Shown: positions 6,225-7,868 of the stretch, piece by piece | How the letters are laid out: each line of letters opens with the position of its first letter | Position numbering within the stretch: position 1 is the first letter of the stretch | Assembly (NCBI GenBank): GCA_040756715.1 | Contig: JBFLYE010000084.1 | Coordinates: 1-7,868, forward strand | DNA length: 7,868 bases | Reading direction: 5' to 3' | From: JBFLYE01 sp040756715 [NCBI: bacterium] | GTDB lineage: Bacteria > UBA9089 > UBA9088 | Notes under the pieces: model-generated | Databases searched by the model: none | Told to the model about the DNA's origin: nothing | Seen by the model: the letters and a program-made list of their open reading frames with translations, nothing else | Translations under genes and position numbers: made by a program

Positions 6225-6803
6225 ATGAGGGGGATTATTCTGGCAAAGGAAAAAAGTCAAAGGCTCTCCTTAAATAAGGCATTTATTGAAATTGAAGGGG
6301 AATTTCTCATTGAAAGGATAATAAAAACAATAAAGCCATATTGTAAGGATATTTTGATCATCAGTGATGACCAAAGGCTTTCCCAATTTGGAAAGAGGTT
6401 TGGGGATATATTTAAGGAAAAAGGGCCAATCTCTGGATTATATACAGGGCTTTATTATTCAGATTGTGAAAGAAACCTTGTCCTTGCCTCTGATCTGCCA
6501 TTTTTGGAAAGCCCTCTTATTGAATACATATTGAAAGGGCAGCCTACGAGCATCCTTCTAGCACCCGAGCACCAGAATAATATTCAAGCTATTGTTCCCA
6601 CCATAGATGGAATTCCAGAGCCTTTTTGTGCGATATATTTAAAAGAAACCCTTCCTTTAATAAAGGAGCAGATAGAGAATAACGAGCTTTCCCTCCAGGG
6701 TTTAATAAAGAGGCTAAAGGTAAAATATGTAAACTGTAATAAATTTAGGAATTGCTTTTTTAACCTGAATAGAGAAGAAGACTTGGTTAAATGTTTAAGA
6801 TGA
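6225..6803 (+). CDS. MobA-like molybdenum cofactor guanylyltransferase
   Basis: A 192-residue nucleotidyltransferase-fold protein of the MobA family, which transfers GMP onto molybdopterin to make the guanine dinucleotide cofactor. Support: N-terminal RGIILAKEKSQRLSLNKAF (2-20), where the K18 of the loop is kept; KGPISGLYTGL (66-76), the GPLxGIxxGL nucleotide-binding stretch; LVLASDLPFL (85-94), with the metal-binding D90; and FFNLNREEDL (178-187), the family's closing NxNxPEDL-like motif. The oddity is the first loop. The usual LAGGxSxRMG has become LAKEKSQRLS, losing the glycines that hold the phosphates, so substrate or activity may differ. There is no usable Shine-Dalgarno site at proper spacing; see the promoter entry. 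Its end overlaps the TPR gene by ATGA. Related CTP- or GTP-using transferases are possible alternatives. Confidence 0.78.
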   Translation: MRGIILAKEKSQRLSLNKAFIEIEGEFLIERIIKTIKPYCKDILIISDDQRLSQFGKRFGDIFKEKGPISGLYTGLYYSDCERNLVLASDLPFLESPLIEYILKGQPTSILLAPEHQNNIQAIVPTIDGIPEPFCAIYLKETLPLIKEQIENNELSLQGLIKRLKVKYVNCNKFRNCFFNLNREEDLVKCLR

Positions 6804-7868
6804 GGTTTATCATCGCCCTTTTGATTATTTCATTAAATGCTTATTGTGATTCTATAAAGGAGGCAAGGGCGGCTTATTCAAGAGGGGATTTTAAGCGGGC
6901 ATCCTTATTTTATAAGGAGGCATTAACTAAAAAGAAGTCTTTAGAAATCCTTTTTTTCCTGGCAGATTCCCTTAAAAATGAGGGAAATCTCTCCTCCTTT
7001 AAAGAGATTAAATTAGACCCCCCTCTTTCCTATTTAAGGGATGGTATTTATTTTTACCATAAGGGTATGTATGAAAAAGGAGAGGTATTATTTAAAAAGG
7101 CGGGAAATTCTTATGGATATGTGGGTATGGCACTTTGTAGAAAGGCAAGGGGCGATTTTAGAAAGGCAGAGAAATACCTTATCCTGGCAAAAGGGCTCTC
7201 TTTGCAAAACCCCTTGGTTTATATAAATTTGCTGAATATTTATAGCTTATTGGGAGAGGATGAGAAGAAACATAAGGTATTTAAGGAGGGTTTAAAAAAT
7301 ACAAGAAGCCCCCTTTTGCTTTTTGAATTTGCCAAGAGCCTTGCCTATCAGGGTTTATTATCTGAATCCTATAATATCCTCCAAAAACTACATCAAGCTG
7401 AACCCGATAACCTCTTTTATAAAGAGGAGCTGGTAAAGGTCTTGCTTGCCAGAGGGGAAGAAAAACATAAACATCAACATACACATGGTGTTCTCCATAG
7501 ACTACATAGAATAGAGGAGATTGAAAAGGATATATTTTCCAAGATAAGGCATAGCGAGATAGAAAAGGTATATCTTCAAGGGTTTATGAACATTCTCTTA
7601 AATTTTTTTACCTCTGGCATGGAGAAGATGAATGAGGTATTAGAAAGGGATAAAAGCTTTTTTATTGCCAGGCAGAGGCTTCTTTTTATCTATAAAGAGG
7701 TTGGATTTATGGCAAAGATATTGCCAGATGTTTATCGGGATGCCCTTTCTAATGCAAAGGGTTTAGCAATCTTGGATGTTTATCTGGCTGAGCTTTATAT
7801 GAAAAAGGGAAGCATAACCGAGGCATATATTCATTCTAAAAATGCTCTAAGAAAAGACCCAAACCTCG
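6800..7868 (+). CDS. Secreted TPR-repeat protein, cut by window end
   Basis: An open frame of 356 residues with no stop before the window ends. The start ATG overlaps the mobA-like stop (ATGA). Residues 1-16 (MRFIIALLIISLNAYC) form a Sec-type signal sequence. The C16 context (AYC) is not a proper lipobox, so it is more likely cleaved or an anchor than a lipoprotein. The rest is helical TPR-like repeats: about 20-45 (ARAAYSRGDFKRASLFYKEAL), 79-101, 105-132 (with RGDFRKAEKYLILAKGL), 139-165, 173-202 and 325-355 (ELYMKKGSITEAYIHSKNAL). Residues 220-238 carry six histidines within 14 residues (H223-H236). TPR proteins hold protein complexes together; this one would act outside the cytoplasmic membrane. 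I see no catalytic domain in the visible part. Confidence 0.82.
   Translation, partial: MRFIIALLIISLNAYCDSIKEARAAYSRGDFKRASLFYKEALTKKKSLEILFFLADSLKNEGNLSSFKEIKLDPPLSYLRDGIYFYHKGMYEKGEVLFKKAGNSYGYVGMALCRKARGDFRKAEKYLILAKGLSLQNPLVYINLLNIYSLLGEDEKKHKVFKEGLKNTRSPLLLFEFAKSLAYQGLLSESYNILQKLHQAEPDNLFYKEELVKVLLARGEEKHKHQHTHGVLHRLHRIEEIEKDIFSKIRHSEIEKVYLQGFMNILLNFFTSGMEKMNEVLERDKSFFIARQRLLFIYKEVGFMAKILPDVYRDALSNAKGLAILDVYLAELYMKKGSITEAYIHSKNALRKDPNL

Noticed and set aside
7281-7484. 67-codon minus-strand frame opposite the TPR gene
   Set aside because: The plus strand carries a continuous TPR frame with a signal peptide and coupled start; this is its shadow.
1-7868. CRISPR arrays, tRNA/rRNA genes, transposases or attachment sites
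   Set aside because: No regular spaced repeats, cloverleaf-like signatures, rRNA motifs or transposase motifs were seen on reading both strands.

Overview
This is a bacterial chromosomal window. The evidence is a full-length SecA with a C-terminal zinc motif, TTGACA-type promoters and Shine-Dalgarno sites. It is AT-rich and, in its native genes, strongly prefers AGG/AGA for arginine. Gene content (a prokaryotic-length Thi4, stand-alone NIL domains, a MobA-like protein) fits an anaerobic or sulfide-exposed uncultured lineage, but I cannot name the taxon from the sequence alone.

Layout. (1) 126-1386, + strand: a tightly overlapping three-gene operon of two related NIL-domain proteins followed by a Thi4-type thiazole synthase. 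It looks like a thiamin-thiazole unit with a possible dedicated sulfur-handling partner. (2) 1387-1605: a convergent gap with no clear terminator, holding a 39-codon protein-like open stretch on the - strand that may be a gene remnant. (3) 1606-6043, - strand: read in the direction of transcription, this runs DUF5678-like protein, retropepsin-like aspartic protease, an 80-base gap, membrane-anchored staphylococcal-type nuclease, membrane-anchored OB-fold protein, then secA. The first two genes overlap by ATGA, as do the nuclease and OB genes, so these are two translationally coupled pairs. (4) 6044-6224: a divergent control region with a good promoter facing each way and a small palindrome between them. 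(5) 6225-7868, + strand: a MobA-like nucleotidyltransferase whose start codon lies at the predicted transcription start, coupled by ATGA to a secreted TPR protein that runs off the window end.

The most interesting points are: the NIL-NIL-Thi4 operon, whose Thi4 carries a cysteine where archaeal enzymes have histidine; the DUF5678/retropepsin pair; the nuclease/OB pair, in which the nuclease has arginine codon use clearly unlike secA; and the apparently leaderless mobA-like gene. None of these is proven novel from sequence alone.
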